Shown piece by piece: positions 22,834 to 34,418 of a stretch of 64,000 nucleotides of DNA. Every line of letters begins with the position of its first letter. The stretch's first letter is position 1. The stretch is from Sophora flavescens (Eukaryota > Streptophyta > Magnoliopsida > Fabales > Fabaceae). The notes beneath the pieces were generated by a model that was not told the DNA's origin, made no database searches, and worked only from the letters and a program-made list of their open reading frames with translations. The stretch spans positions 52,779,196-52,843,195 of the forward strand of contig CM061063.1 of NCBI GenBank assembly GCA_030762895.1, given 5' to 3'. The translations under genes were made by a program, and so were the position numbers.

Positions 22834-23895
22834 AGTTGCTGGCCTGTCATGGCCGTGACCTCCATCACGGCTAGGCCGTGATGCTCTCTGTTCTTCAGGG
22901 TCCTTCTCCTCACGCCCGTGATGGACATCATGGCTGGGGCGTGATGGCTTCTGTTTTATTGTCCTTCCCTTGCTCTTTCTTCCCTTTTAACCTGAAAATA
23001 AGATAGCATCAAATGCTTTATATGACTCAAAATTAACCAAAATATCCTAAAAAGGCCTTAAGAGACTCAAAGTGTTGCTTTAGGACAATTAAATCCAATT
23101 TGGGCGAAAAGGAGATATAATTAGCACAAAACCAAGGTTTTTCTAGTTATAAAACTAGATGAACCAGAGGCTTATCAATAGACAGTTACATTAACTCCCA
23201 AACATACCCCGCTGGTCAAATTAAAATAGAAAAGACAATCCTTTCTCATAAATTGTGAGAAAGACAAACCCAACTGACGAGATCTAGTGGAAACTCTATT
23301 TGAGTCCACTACCGACGTCGTCACAAAAGACACTAGTAGAGCTACTATAATAGTAACTCTCAAACTAAACCCTTTCCTCTTCTAAGAGGAAAAACATGGT
23401 CTACGAACCATCGATAGTCTGGAAGACGTCCACTAGAAACTCCACCATAGCATCCGCAAGCTCGAACCTCAATCTCTATGATGCGACAGCCAAGCAACAT
23501 CTTGACATCTCAATCTTCTCAAAAGAATACAGAAGACACATAGCCAGCTGACATAGGCAATATAAAAATAAGGAGGTGAGATTTCCATTTATATTACACA
23601 TAAGGCAGACATGCAGTGGTACGACTCTCAGGTACGTACAATTAACAATTAGCAATCATATTTACACTCATAACAAAACAATAATGTTTCATAGAAACAT
23701 GACCACAACACCACGTTTTCCTAGACAGAAGACATCTAAGACTTGAGGAATGACCTCTGAATTCCTATACAATGGTTTTACGAACAGTTGGAGAGAGTTG
23801 TTCGGAGGATTGATCTGGAGTCTACTAGCCTTGGGTAATAAAGAATGCGTCAATAGAAGAGGGCGTGCACGTCATAGGCTTTTTTGGGAACATCC

Positions 23896-25221
23896 TGTTG
23901 GGAATTTGCGTATAAAACAAAATAACGCAGCGGAAAAATTCCCATCGACAGATCCTTGCGAATGGTCATGATTCATGATTAGAAGATTTACCTCTTGAAG
24001 CGATGGCAGTTGATTAAGAACGTCTATCATGAACACCGCACGAACAATGTCTCTAAGGTATCCACACGAGCAGATTCCGTGATCGTCCAACGTCACGAAC
24101 CCGAAGCGTCTCTGTCTCACAGTGCTAGCTTTGAAAAAACCGAGACCTGCTGCTCACTGTCACTCTCTATGTGCGGCTAGGGTAAAACAAAACCGTGTGT
24201 GCACAATAGCTTAAGTGGTCTACTTATAGCAGCACCTCCTTAAGTGAGTTAGTGAGTAGCGTCTGACCTAAGCCCATGTACTATGCGCTAGGCCCAATAG
24301 AAAAGTCCAACTCTCCTTTTAATGCTTCTTTTAGTCCGCTCTTAAGTGTGTGACCCTATAGGTTCCCAAAACGTTAGTAGTAATATTAAATCCCATTTAA
24401 TATTACAAACGATGTGAGATATCTAGCAATACATCATTGCTACCTAAGTAGTGGGAAAGTCGATGATTTGATGAAACCTTTTCGTGACAAATATTCATGT
24501 GCATTATTATCCCTTTGTCCATATATCTATATTGAACACAAGACATAGAATGTGTCACCCTTGTATGGTTCAATATCATGTTCCCTGATACCCGAGTAGA
24601 CTTAACAACAAATGAAGTCAATATCTCATATTGACTCATTTCAGCACGGCCATGCATTTTACAGTCTCGCTCTATCAGGGGGCCCACAGATATTACTCCT
24701 GTTATGTAGGAGGGACAAATTCCATCTAGGTCACTCACATCCCTCTGCATGGCTCGTGGTATGCCTAATGACCGTCTTTATAATCATCCTATTACAGATG
24801 ACGTTTGACGATATTAAAGCACATGACTCCTCATGTAGGGATTGTAGCGATTTCAGGTCGAAGGATTGCATACACCATTGTCACTATGAGAACTACTTAT
24901 GACACTCACATAACGCTCATGTAGTGTTCTCATGGTGGGTCAATCCAGTACATCATTACTCTAATGTGTACCTATGTGGCGACTCGATATCTCATATTCA
25001 TGACCCGTGAGATATGGTCATCAGTCTGCACACATTATAGTCTCAATTGTATTATTATTGTCCTTATTAATAAAATACTTGACTACGGATATTTAAGAAT
25101 AGGATTTCATTGTTCAATAGTGTCTCACGATCAAGTCATATACTTGATATTCTATTAAACTGAAATTTCTATTCTAAGGACTTTATTATGTTTAAACAAG
25201 TAACACAATAAACTGGAATGC

Positions 25222-25267
<46 letters not shown>

Positions 25268-25323
25268 CAAGATACAAATGTAAGTCTAAAGAAATACACT
25301 GGCATCTAGGGCTTACACCAACA
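23896..25323 (-). repeat. Solo Copia LTR
   Basis: The plus strand reads TGTTGGGAATTTGCG at 23896 and ends CTTACACCAACA at 25323, with a perfect catcc target duplication (23891-23895 and 25324-25328). It is related to the LTR at 11404-12806, sharing the ttacctcttgaagcg start and the ggcttacaccaaca end, but is clearly diverged. There is no internal region, so it is a solo LTR of about 1428 bp. The 24612-24900 open frame inside it is not a gene. Confidence 0.92.
25225..25263. repeat. AT dinucleotide microsatellite
   Basis: About 19 uninterrupted AT repeats near the end of the solo Copia LTR. Confidence 0.95.
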
Positions 25324-28300
25324 CATCCTACACTACCAGAAAACACGTAGCGTCTGTTCAAGTATGTCGGTGTATTTCCATATCACCACGCCACAGAGGA
25401 GCAACCCACTGGGTCTATGTGAGTATTTCATAATCCCGACATCCCCAAGCATCAACCAGATCGGCCCTACGGAATTCGCACCCGCATTAAAGTGTTAGCT
25501 CAACCTCCTATGCACAACGGCCTTACAGAACATAGTTTCACTACGTGTTTAGGCAAAATTGCCGGAAAATGCGTTCTTCTTGTCTTTCCATCGGATGACA
25601 TCTTGATTCCATCGGAATTCTCTTAACGTGCTTTCTCAGATGCTAGATGTTCTTAACATCAAGATAAAGTTCTCAAGTAACTTTTCATCTTTGTGTAAAG
25701 ATATCTTAAAACACTTTATTTAAAAGTCCTAACGCATTATGAGATTGGAATGCAAGTCCAATTATTTATTTCTCTGTACTTTTCTAATTAAGCCTTTTTC
25801 TTTGGCTTCTATGAAAACAAATCTTTCTGAGTCCATTAAATTTTATGGAATATGGATAATGAATTATCCATACTTTATAATATAAGGTCGTGTTCCACCC
25901 CATGTCATAAATTATTACGTTCGTATTTTCACTAAGTCATTCTTGACTTAGGTTTTTACAATTTACAGTAAAATCTCGTCTTTGAAGACGAAAATCCTTT
26001 TGTCTTAAAACCAAAATCTTTAAATAAAATCAAGTCAATTTTCAAGAATATTTTCCATCAAAGATACATAGGTAGCGGTTTCTCAAAACATTTTCTCGAA
26101 AATCCTTAAAAATGTTTAACGACGGTTTCGCCGCTTTTTACTGAATTTAGGCCCAAAAGCCATATTTTTGAAAACATGGTTCTTCACCTCAAATGTATTA
26201 CTCTCCTGGGTTATATTACTTATATGAAAATTTTAAAACACTGATTTTACATCTTACTCTCCATTTATACGAAATTGCTAAAAATTTGATCGAACGTCGT
26301 TAATTTTGTATATCGCGTAAATCCTTTTTCAACGATTTTACATTCTAATAGTCTAAAACTTATTTTGGAGTTTTACAACAGTTTGATAGACATGAAAAAC
26401 AGTCTCTCACTGTCCAGTTAAATATAAATTCGAAAATTACAATTTAATCCCTAAACTTTCATTATTGCAAAAAGATCCTTATTCACTTAAATCCTTATAA
26501 CTTTTTATTTATAACTTTAAATCACACCAAACCAATTTCTTTAGAAATATTTTTCAGTTACCCTCATATTTTCAGAAATTACAATTCTGCCCCCAAATAT
26601 TTTACAGTATTTGCAAAAAGGTCATTTTTTACGAAAAAGCTTATAACTTTTTATGCATTAATCCAATTAACACCAAACCAATTCCTATGGTTTTGTCTCA
26701 TCAAGGACTACAATCTTAACACGCAAGAATCTGAATTTCAGTACATTCAATAAAATTCTAAGAAATTGCATTTTAGTCCCTAAGGACTCATAAAATCATA
26801 TCTTTCAATATACACATCCAAATCAATCCAAACCAATTTCTATATTCTTATATATTCATTCAATCCTTATAAAAATTATTCAAAAAAATTAACTCAACTT
26901 GAAACCCCATTAATCAGTTATGGCCAAATGGCCTTAAATTAATATATTAGGCATTTTTCTTATTAAGTCAAGCAAACAACAATCTTGATTCCAACTTAAG
27001 GTCATTGGAATCAAAACAACCATATGACACATCATACCACAACCAAACATCCAATCAAATCCTCCAAGAGGATCACACACATATAAATCAATAATACCTA
27101 TTCCTAACACTTAGGATTTACAAGACAACATACAAATACTTTAAACCACATACATATCTACATTAAGGTAGGATAGTAGTAATCTCCCTCCTTAACTCTT
27201 GTAGACACTTGGAAAGTCAAGTAATAGAAGGATGTTGTTCAGCTAAAGCCTCAAGGTTTGAACCAACAAACCTAGCCATGAACAACCAACAAGAAAACAA
27301 GTTAAAGATTGAAGAAAATCATCCTAGCACACTTGAACATAGTTTCGGCCAAGATAGAAAGAAATGGCTAGAGATCTCTAAATTTTTAAAGCTCTTGGAC
27401 AGTGAAAATAGAAGTCATATGAAGATCATAGAAATATCTCACATTAAAATGATTTTTCTATGATTTTCTAGGAATTTTCAAAGTTCTAGATCTAAGAATT
27501 TTAAATGATGATCATGACATGAAAATCATGAAATGAATGAAAAAAAGACATGATTGATCATGTAGAAGAGAGGTTACCTCTTGCTGAGGAGTCATGATCA
27601 AAACAAGCTTAGTTGAAAATTTGACAGCTTTGAGGGTGTGGTGGTGTTATCAGCATATCTCATGCTTTCCTCATCTAAAAATTACAAACTTTGAATTTTT
27701 AGAAAGGTAAGAAGGAGAGGAACAACTTTTATGTTTAAGGTTTTATTTGATTCTGATAAGAACAGGGGCGTAAAGAGCCTTCTTTCCACTGTTCTCTCGG
27801 GATGCTGAGGATTTTGAGATGTTTTGGTAATTTGGGCATATCTCCCAATATACTTATCTGTTTTTGGTGATTTTAGCTCATTGGAAAGAAGAGATGAAGA
27901 GAAACAACTTTCATGTAGAAAGTTTTTCGAGTTTCATAACAGAAAAGGGTAGAATTTTGGTATAGTTTCGGATGAGTATGAGAATCAATGAAGTCTTTAT
28001 GTGTTCTTAGAGAAAATGATGAACAATCTTCATGAAGAAGATGAAACACTTGTGAAGGAGCAAAAATGAAATGAAGATTGCCTTTTATAGAGGGGAGGCC
28101 GTGGCTTCAAGGGATCAAAGGGTCAAAAATGTTGTCATCGCAAACTTGGAGTTACAAGGAAAGATTAAGGGTATTTTGGACTTTTCACATATAAGTAATC
28201 ATTATGCTATTAAATGAATATGTGGTGGAGGTACTCTTAGGGTGGTGTGACTGAGTTTGGACCACAAGAATTAAGAAGATATTTTTAGTTACAAATCATG

Positions 28301-29112
28301 GTTGGCTAACCTTGGTTGGAGTTAACTAGACATAGGTTAGGTTAGGGGTATTTTAGTCTTTTCACATTTAGTTGTCATAAATGCACATTAATGGCTCTGG
28401 TGAGTCATTATGGTGACTCATTCCTCTTGAGTCATCATGGACGACTCGTCGTTCCGTTCTCCCGACATATCTCTGCACATTCGTGTCTGGTCCTGTTGTT
28501 TACCCGATTAGGGTTTTTGAGAGAAAGATGATGAAATGAAATCAAAATGAAATGAGTTTGGTTTAGTGGAGAGGCTGCACGAAATTAAGTAATTTAGAGG
28601 GTATTTTGGTCAAAATTCACTTAGGGACACTCTTGGAATTTCAGTTAAAGATCAAGGGCATTTTAGACATTTTACACATAACCATCATTACTTGCATTTA
28701 ATGCAAGATGACTAACCCCCATGAGTCATCATAGATGACACCTCCGTTCTCGATTCCGTTGATCCCCGATCGTCGAGTACTTGTCAGATTATCGTATAAT
28801 AACCTATTTATTTTGAAAATTTTCAAAATAACCACTATGGTTGGAAATAAAATAAAAATATAAATGGTTTCATTCTAGGGTCAAAATTAGGTTTCTGAAC
28901 AGTAAAATCTTATTGTCAGTTAAAACGCAGATCGGGTTTCGTCTGAATTTTAAACATAAATTTTTACCGTAACTCTCTACGATAAAGTAAAGTATAAATA
29001 TGATTTTGTTTTACTCAAAATCATTTTCTAGGTCTCGGATAAAAATATAAACAAATATATGTATATATTTACCGATATTAAAGAACATTAAAAATCGGGG
29101 TGTTACAGAAAG

Positions 29113-31070
29113 GGTTGTAGAAATAATATTTTCCTTAGGATATCCCACAAATATACTTATCCGATTTGCACCCAAGTTTATCCATCACAAGACGTTTCAC
29201 ATTAACTTGACATCCCAAAATCCTCATAAATGACAAACTGGGCCTTTGGCCCATCCATATCTCATATGGAGTCTTTTCAACCGCCTTAGATGGAACACAG
29301 TTAATTAAGAGTGAATTCACTTGTAAGAAGAGAAAACCCCCAGAAAGAGTCAGAAAAGTCTGAATGACTCACCATGGATCGTACCATGTCTAACAAGGTG
29401 CGATTCCTCCTTTTGGACACGCCATTCTATTGTGGCGTTCCTGGAGGAGTAAGTTGGAACACTATCCCACACTCTCTTAGATAGTCATCAAACTCTTGGC
29501 CTAAGTATTATGTACCACGATCTGATCGTATGGCCTTGATACCTTTGTCAAGTCGGTTCTTCACTTCATTCTTGAACTCTTTGAACTTTTCAAAGGTTTC
29601 AGACTTGTGTTTCATAAGAGACACAAATCCATGTCTACTGAAGTCATCAGTAAATGCGATGAAGTATGGAAACCTATATTTTAGCAAACTTGTTTAGTTA
29701 CCCTTATACATCACTATGTATCATGACAAAAGATCACCAGCCCTCTCACCTTACTGTGAATGGGGCTTAGTCATCTTTCCAAACAAGCAAGATTTGCAGG
29801 CATCAACCGATTCATAATCGAATGAGTCCAAGAGTCCATCCTTATGGAGCTTGGAGATGCATTTCTCACATGGCCTAAACGACAATGCCAAAGGTATGTA
29901 AGGTCAAATCACTTGGTTTGACCCTTTTCACATTCATATTATAGATGGGCATATGAGGATTAAGGACACGAAGTCCATTATCCAGAAACGTGCTAGCATA
30001 GAAAATATCACGTGACAGATGTTTCTACCAATAGCCGGAACATGATAACATTTATTTAGTTCCAAAACAAGCTCCAAAGGCAAAGTCAAAAACTTCTATA
30101 GTTAACGTAACAACTTTTGCTTTGACTTCATCTTTAGTTAATGTCTTACTCCCTTTGATCCTTCATGTTAATGTGAGATCCACATGCGGTATCAAATACC
30201 CATAATTTTGAAGTAGGTTGACTTCTGTAACACAATGTTCGAAGAGGAAGTCATACTTCCTTTCTTTTCTCATACTCTTTCCTGTTCCATCTGGTAGTTT
30301 TTCAATGTCTGGTCAAACCGCAATGAAAGTAATTGTCTTCCTTTGCAACCTTGCCTATTAGCTTCAAGACAGAAGTATTGGACCTGAACTTGTTCTTGCC
30401 CTTGTTCTTCTTCTTGTTTACCGGGCTTAAGACTTTCCCTTTCAAGACTATCACAATAGTCTATCCTTATCTACTTTAGAGACTCTGCTCGGTAGTTCTC
30501 AACTTCCTTGCAATCTCTAGTAGATGTCTGTCAGAATCGTTCACAATGATTTGACTATAACTATCCGGCATCAATTGCAAGATCATATCACTGGACAACA
30601 TTTGGCCTAAAGGAAATCTCATTTCATCAAGTTCTTAATGTACTCAATAATACGAAGCACATCATAACTATCGGGATTTTCCTTCTGTCAGTTTGCAACT
30701 GAAAAGGGGTCGGGATGACTTGTGGTTCTTATGCATTGCATGCTCTCAAGAGAGCATCATGAGGTGCATGACATATCACGCACCTTGATGGTTGCAAGCA
30801 TGAGGAATCCTACATCCAGGACATCGACTTGATGCTTCTCGTAAGCATCATTTTCGATCCTAGTAGGAACTGGTTACTTGGGAATCATTTGCTCGAGAAC
30901 AAACAAATCTTTCTCGTACATGAGGACAATCCTCAAATTTTGTACCAATCCAGAAAAATTAATTATGGATACCTTGTCCTTCTCAAGGACAAATCGCAGC
31001 AATAAAATATAGTGTTTTATTTCATGGTAATTCTAATTACAGAAATATGCAAAATATAAGTATCGTGATA
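29113..31070 (-). pseudogene. Copia gag, protease and integrase, decayed
   Basis: Minus-strand remains of the split Copia element, read from right to left. Gag fragments lie at about 30480-31060 (a LDWYKI word near 30940; LMPDSYSQIIVND near 30560). The protease is at about 30170-30215, with VFDTACGSHINMK, where the usual Asp-Thr-Gly has become Asp-Thr-Ala. A pre-integrase segment with LHKDGLLDSFDYES is near 29820. The integrase core gives YFIAFTDDFSRHGFVSLM near 29640 and IKAIRSDRG near 29530. The integrase C-terminus has SKAVEKTPYEIWMGQRPS in the open piece 29135-29320. Many stops interrupt it. It joins in sense to the reverse transcriptase at 12807-14501. Confidence 0.82.
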
Positions 31071-32693
31071 AAAAAATTATTTAATAAGGTCTTTTATTAA
31101 ATACGCTCCCACTATTTTACTCAAATCAATGACCCTTATCATTGACTCGGAAAATCCCACTGGAAGATTTTCTAGTGAGACCAAGATCTATATTTCACTT
31201 CGTTTTGAGTCAACTTTGGCTGATCTCCCAAAACTTAGTTCTTTAGGTAGGAAACTCCTTTCCAATTACGTCTCATGTAACTCTTGGATCAATTGGGTGA
31301 ATAACCCTTATTCTAATTCATCCCATGGACTAAAGCCCAACTCAATGCCTCTAAGCCTTTCAATCCTATTGAATTTGGCTTAGTTAAGTTAGACCCAATA
31401 GATAGCATTTGGACATTACAATTGTCCCATCACATCTTACTAGTATAGAAAAACGCACTCCGCTTTGGAGGACCTACACACATTCAATATTAGTCTTGAT
31501 GAGTGTCATGCATTGGAAGGCTTTTAAACTTAATATTTCCTTTTTGAGGGATTTTTTTTATTAAAATGATCTCATCGGTGTTGTATCTCATACAAGACGT
31601 CTCTCAGCATACATCATATACATGCTATCATACATTTAATTATCATATATAACATACAAGTCATGCATCTCATACACACATCTCTTACATTTCATGCATC
31701 TCATACATAAACATGTATGATAGGGTACTATGGTTATGACCTCCTAATGTACAAGAATTAAATAACTAATTTATTACAATTTTTCAACTCTCGAGCAAGC
31801 TTCACCCACTGTGTCATCATTTGGTGTTGCCTCCTCTTCAACTCGAGTAATTATATTTATTTAAAATAAATTAATTAATTAAAAAGGTACGGTACGTAGA
31901 TCGTATTTAAATAAATAAATCACGACACGCAGGTCGCACTTACCCAAACTAAATAACATCATAATCTAGAGCCATAACCATATACCACACATTTAAAATT
32001 ATTTAGTTAAAAACAGTAATAACTCTTTATTATTATTAATATCTTTAAATAATTTTAAATTGATTATTATCTTTATTATTTTGAAATCAAAAGATTACCT
32101 TGTCCAAAGAAATCAATCTCTCACTTTTGCAAAAAAACTGTTCTAACCAATTGACCAAATCAATTAACCAAAAGATTTATCAAATCAATTTCAAAATTAA
32201 TTGATCCTGGACATTTGTTCTTGAAAATTTGTTGAAGTTTGAAATTGAAATATGATGCACGTGAACTACACATATACTGCACTTTTTTATTTCATTCACA
32301 CACAAAGGTTTAAATTCAAAACAAAAAAAAATCTGAATAAAATTTGCGGCACAGTGAAAAACTCCAGTACGTATTCAAAGTTCGAGTTCATTCAAAACAA
32401 TTTTATCACAAAATTTTCACAATTGATTAATCACATGCATATGGATATATCCTTTGAAAAAGTGTAGCAATCTGACGCCGAGAAAGAAAAATAAAATTAG
32501 CGTGAAGTTCTTTTTTTTTTTTTCTTCTTTTTTTTTTTCTTTTTCTTTTCCATATGGATTCTTTCAAAATCACGTATTGATCCAATTTCTCACGAAGAGC
32601 ATAACATGCATTTCAATTAAATCATATTCAAAATAAATCATGTTATCAAACAAGGCAAACAATCATATAAGGATTCAACATAACTATGACCAT
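31071..32693 (-). other. Copia leader between 5' LTR and gag
   Basis: About 1.6 kb, AT-rich, with no supported coding region. It includes T-rich runs near 32508-32550 and catacat-type repeats near 31590-31720. It is probably the untranslated leader of the Copia element, possibly enlarged by small insertions. Confidence 0.5.
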
Positions 32694-32694
32694 A

Positions 32695-32708
32695 CGTTCT
32701 GATATCAT
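32695..32708 (-). other. Primer-binding site of the split Copia element (initiator tRNA-Met type)
   Basis: On the minus strand, just after the LTR end CCAACA, the sequence reads TGATATCAGAACG. It differs by two bases from the usual TGGTATCAGAGC site complementary to initiator tRNA-Met. Confidence 0.7.
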
Positions 32709-34112
32709 TGTTGGATTTTCATGAAATTATCCTCTTCTAAAATCAAATCTCAAGGCGAAAGAAAACTTTATCCATGGATTGCGCATTACAAAACATGAAT
32801 CACATAAAGGGCTATTAGTGTTTACCTCCTGAAGCGTGTTATTCGTTTGGATCACTAGTGTCACGAAGGTGCGGCACCTCTACTTAGTCCACGCAAGCAA
32901 ATGGCGTCGGAGCAAAGTGTCTTGTGCTAGCTGACAGCTACAGGGAGGCATGGTTAGCAAGACTAGGTTAGAGGGGGAGAGCACTAACGTATTTATAAGT
33001 TGACAGCTCCCTTTGACCTAACTGTTTACCTTATTGGGCTTTGTACACTACAAGCCCAATTATCCTTTAAATCAATTGAATCATATCTAATAAATTTAAC
33101 TGCTTCGCATTTGCTCTATGCGTGTGACCCTATAGGCTCCCACTAAGTTGGCAATAATATTAAATATTATAATAATATAAAATATTAATTATAATATTAA
33201 ATATTATAAATAATGAGCGACATCTATTAATGCATCATTACTACCCAATTAGCGAGAGTATCATGATCCGATTTTAGCCTTACTGCGACCAAAATTTACC
33301 GTGCAGTAAATGTCTCTTCGTCCATATGTCTTAATTGAGCACAATGCATAAGAGTGTCATCCTTGTTATGTTCAATTATTTATTTCTCGATCCCCTAGTA
33401 GACGAGCAATCACAAACGGGCCCAATATCACATACTGACCCATTTCCGCGTGGCCACGCATATTTCACGTCTCACTCTATCGAGAGGCCCAAGACATTAC
33501 CCCTGTTATGTAGGAGGGACGAATCCTGTCTACATCACTCACACCCATCAACATGATTTATTGCAGACCCAATAACTACCGTTATGATCACCCTGTTACG
33601 CGTGACGTTTGAAAGCATTAAAGCCTATAACTCCTCATGTAGGAATCGTGGTGACTTCAAGTCGAAGGACTACTTCACTATGGTCGCCATGAGAATACTT
33701 ATGACACTTACATAACTATTATGAAGTATTCTCATAGTAGGTCATCCGGTATAAATTTTACTCCTAATATTTATACCTGTGTGCCGACTTGATATCACAT
33801 ATCCATGACCAATGAGATATGGTCATCAGTCTACTCACACAATAGTCTCTATGTATTATTGTTGTCCTAATTATCAATAATACTCGACTACGGATATTTA
33901 AGAATAACGTTCTATTATTCAATGAGGTCTTACGATTAAGTCACATACTTAATATCTCATTGAATGAACTACCTATTCTAAGGACTTTATTATGTTATAA
34001 ACTAATAACATAATAAATGAAAGCCTTATTCATATATCAAATATATGATTAAATTCATGATACAAATGATGATCTATTCAAAATAGATTGGTCACTAGGG
34101 CTTACACCAACA
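32709..34112 (-). repeat. 5' LTR of the split Copia element (1404 bp)
   Basis: It matches the LTR at 11404-12806 end to end and is followed on the right by the target duplication ctttt. Confidence 0.93.
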
Positions 34113-34418
34113 CTTTTGTTCTAGCACGTCGACTTCAGGTTGCCTTCAAAAGGTTGATGGAGAACTGCCTCCTAGGCTGCTCGAGTGGATTCAACCCGGG
34201 AGCTTGATTGGTGTGGGGACTTTGGAACTGCAGTGGATGACTTAGTGTGTTGACCTTTCTCTTCTCTTTTCTTTTCTTCTTGGTGGGATTTGGGTTGTTT
34301 GATGGGATCCTCCTTTTGTACTCGGAAAGGGGGATCGAAACACTTCTTTTGTACTCGAAAAATATTAATAAATTTCTTTCTTTCTCGAGTGACTTGGCTC
34401 CTTTTTTTTTGACTTGTT

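Larger units (their letters stand above)
14811..23177 (-). repeat. Athila-type solo LTR, interrupted by a complete Athila element
   Basis: The plus strand reads TGATACGAAT at 14811 and ends GGCTTATCA at 23177. The flanking duplication ataga is perfect (14806-14810 and 23178-23182). Read on the minus strand it begins TGATAAGCCTCTGG, closely matching the LTR of the element inserted in it. Taking out 15861-22833 leaves about 1.39 kb. It contains tcacggccgtga boxes at 15735-15845 and 22848-22950. No internal region remains, so recombination between its LTRs probably removed it before the next insertion. Confidence 0.88.
14502..29107 (-). mobile_element. Tekay-like long non-coding LTR (probable solo LTR), split by later insertions
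   Basis: The left end reads TGTAACACCC and the right end GGGTGTTACA, the inverted termini typical of Tekay/Del-type LTRs. The flanks are gaagg (14497-14501) and gaaag (29108-29112), a 5-bp target duplication with one change. On the minus strand it starts TGTAACACCCCGATTTTTAATG. Removing nested insertions leaves about 4.8 kb at 14502-14810, 23183-23895 and 25329-29107. I find no gag, protease, reverse transcriptase or integrase there, so a solo LTR is the simplest reading. A non-coding element is the alternative. The right part has diverged internal repeats (near 26529, 26688 and 26830; 27701 and 27886; 28168, 28345 and 28657). Confidence 0.7.
11404..34112 (-). mobile_element. Ty1/Copia retrotransposon with both LTRs, split by nested insertions
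   Basis: The LTRs at 11404-12806 and 32709-34112 are direct repeats with TGTTGG...CCAACA ends on the plus strand. The flanks carry a perfect 5-bp target duplication, ctttt (11399-11403 and 34113-34117). Coding remains lie on the minus strand: gag, protease and integrase at 29113-31070, then reverse transcriptase and RNase H at 12907-14500. The coding region is cut between integrase and reverse transcriptase by the insertion at 14502-29107. Without that insert the element is about 8.1 kb, a normal Copia size. It is inactive. Confidence 0.93.
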
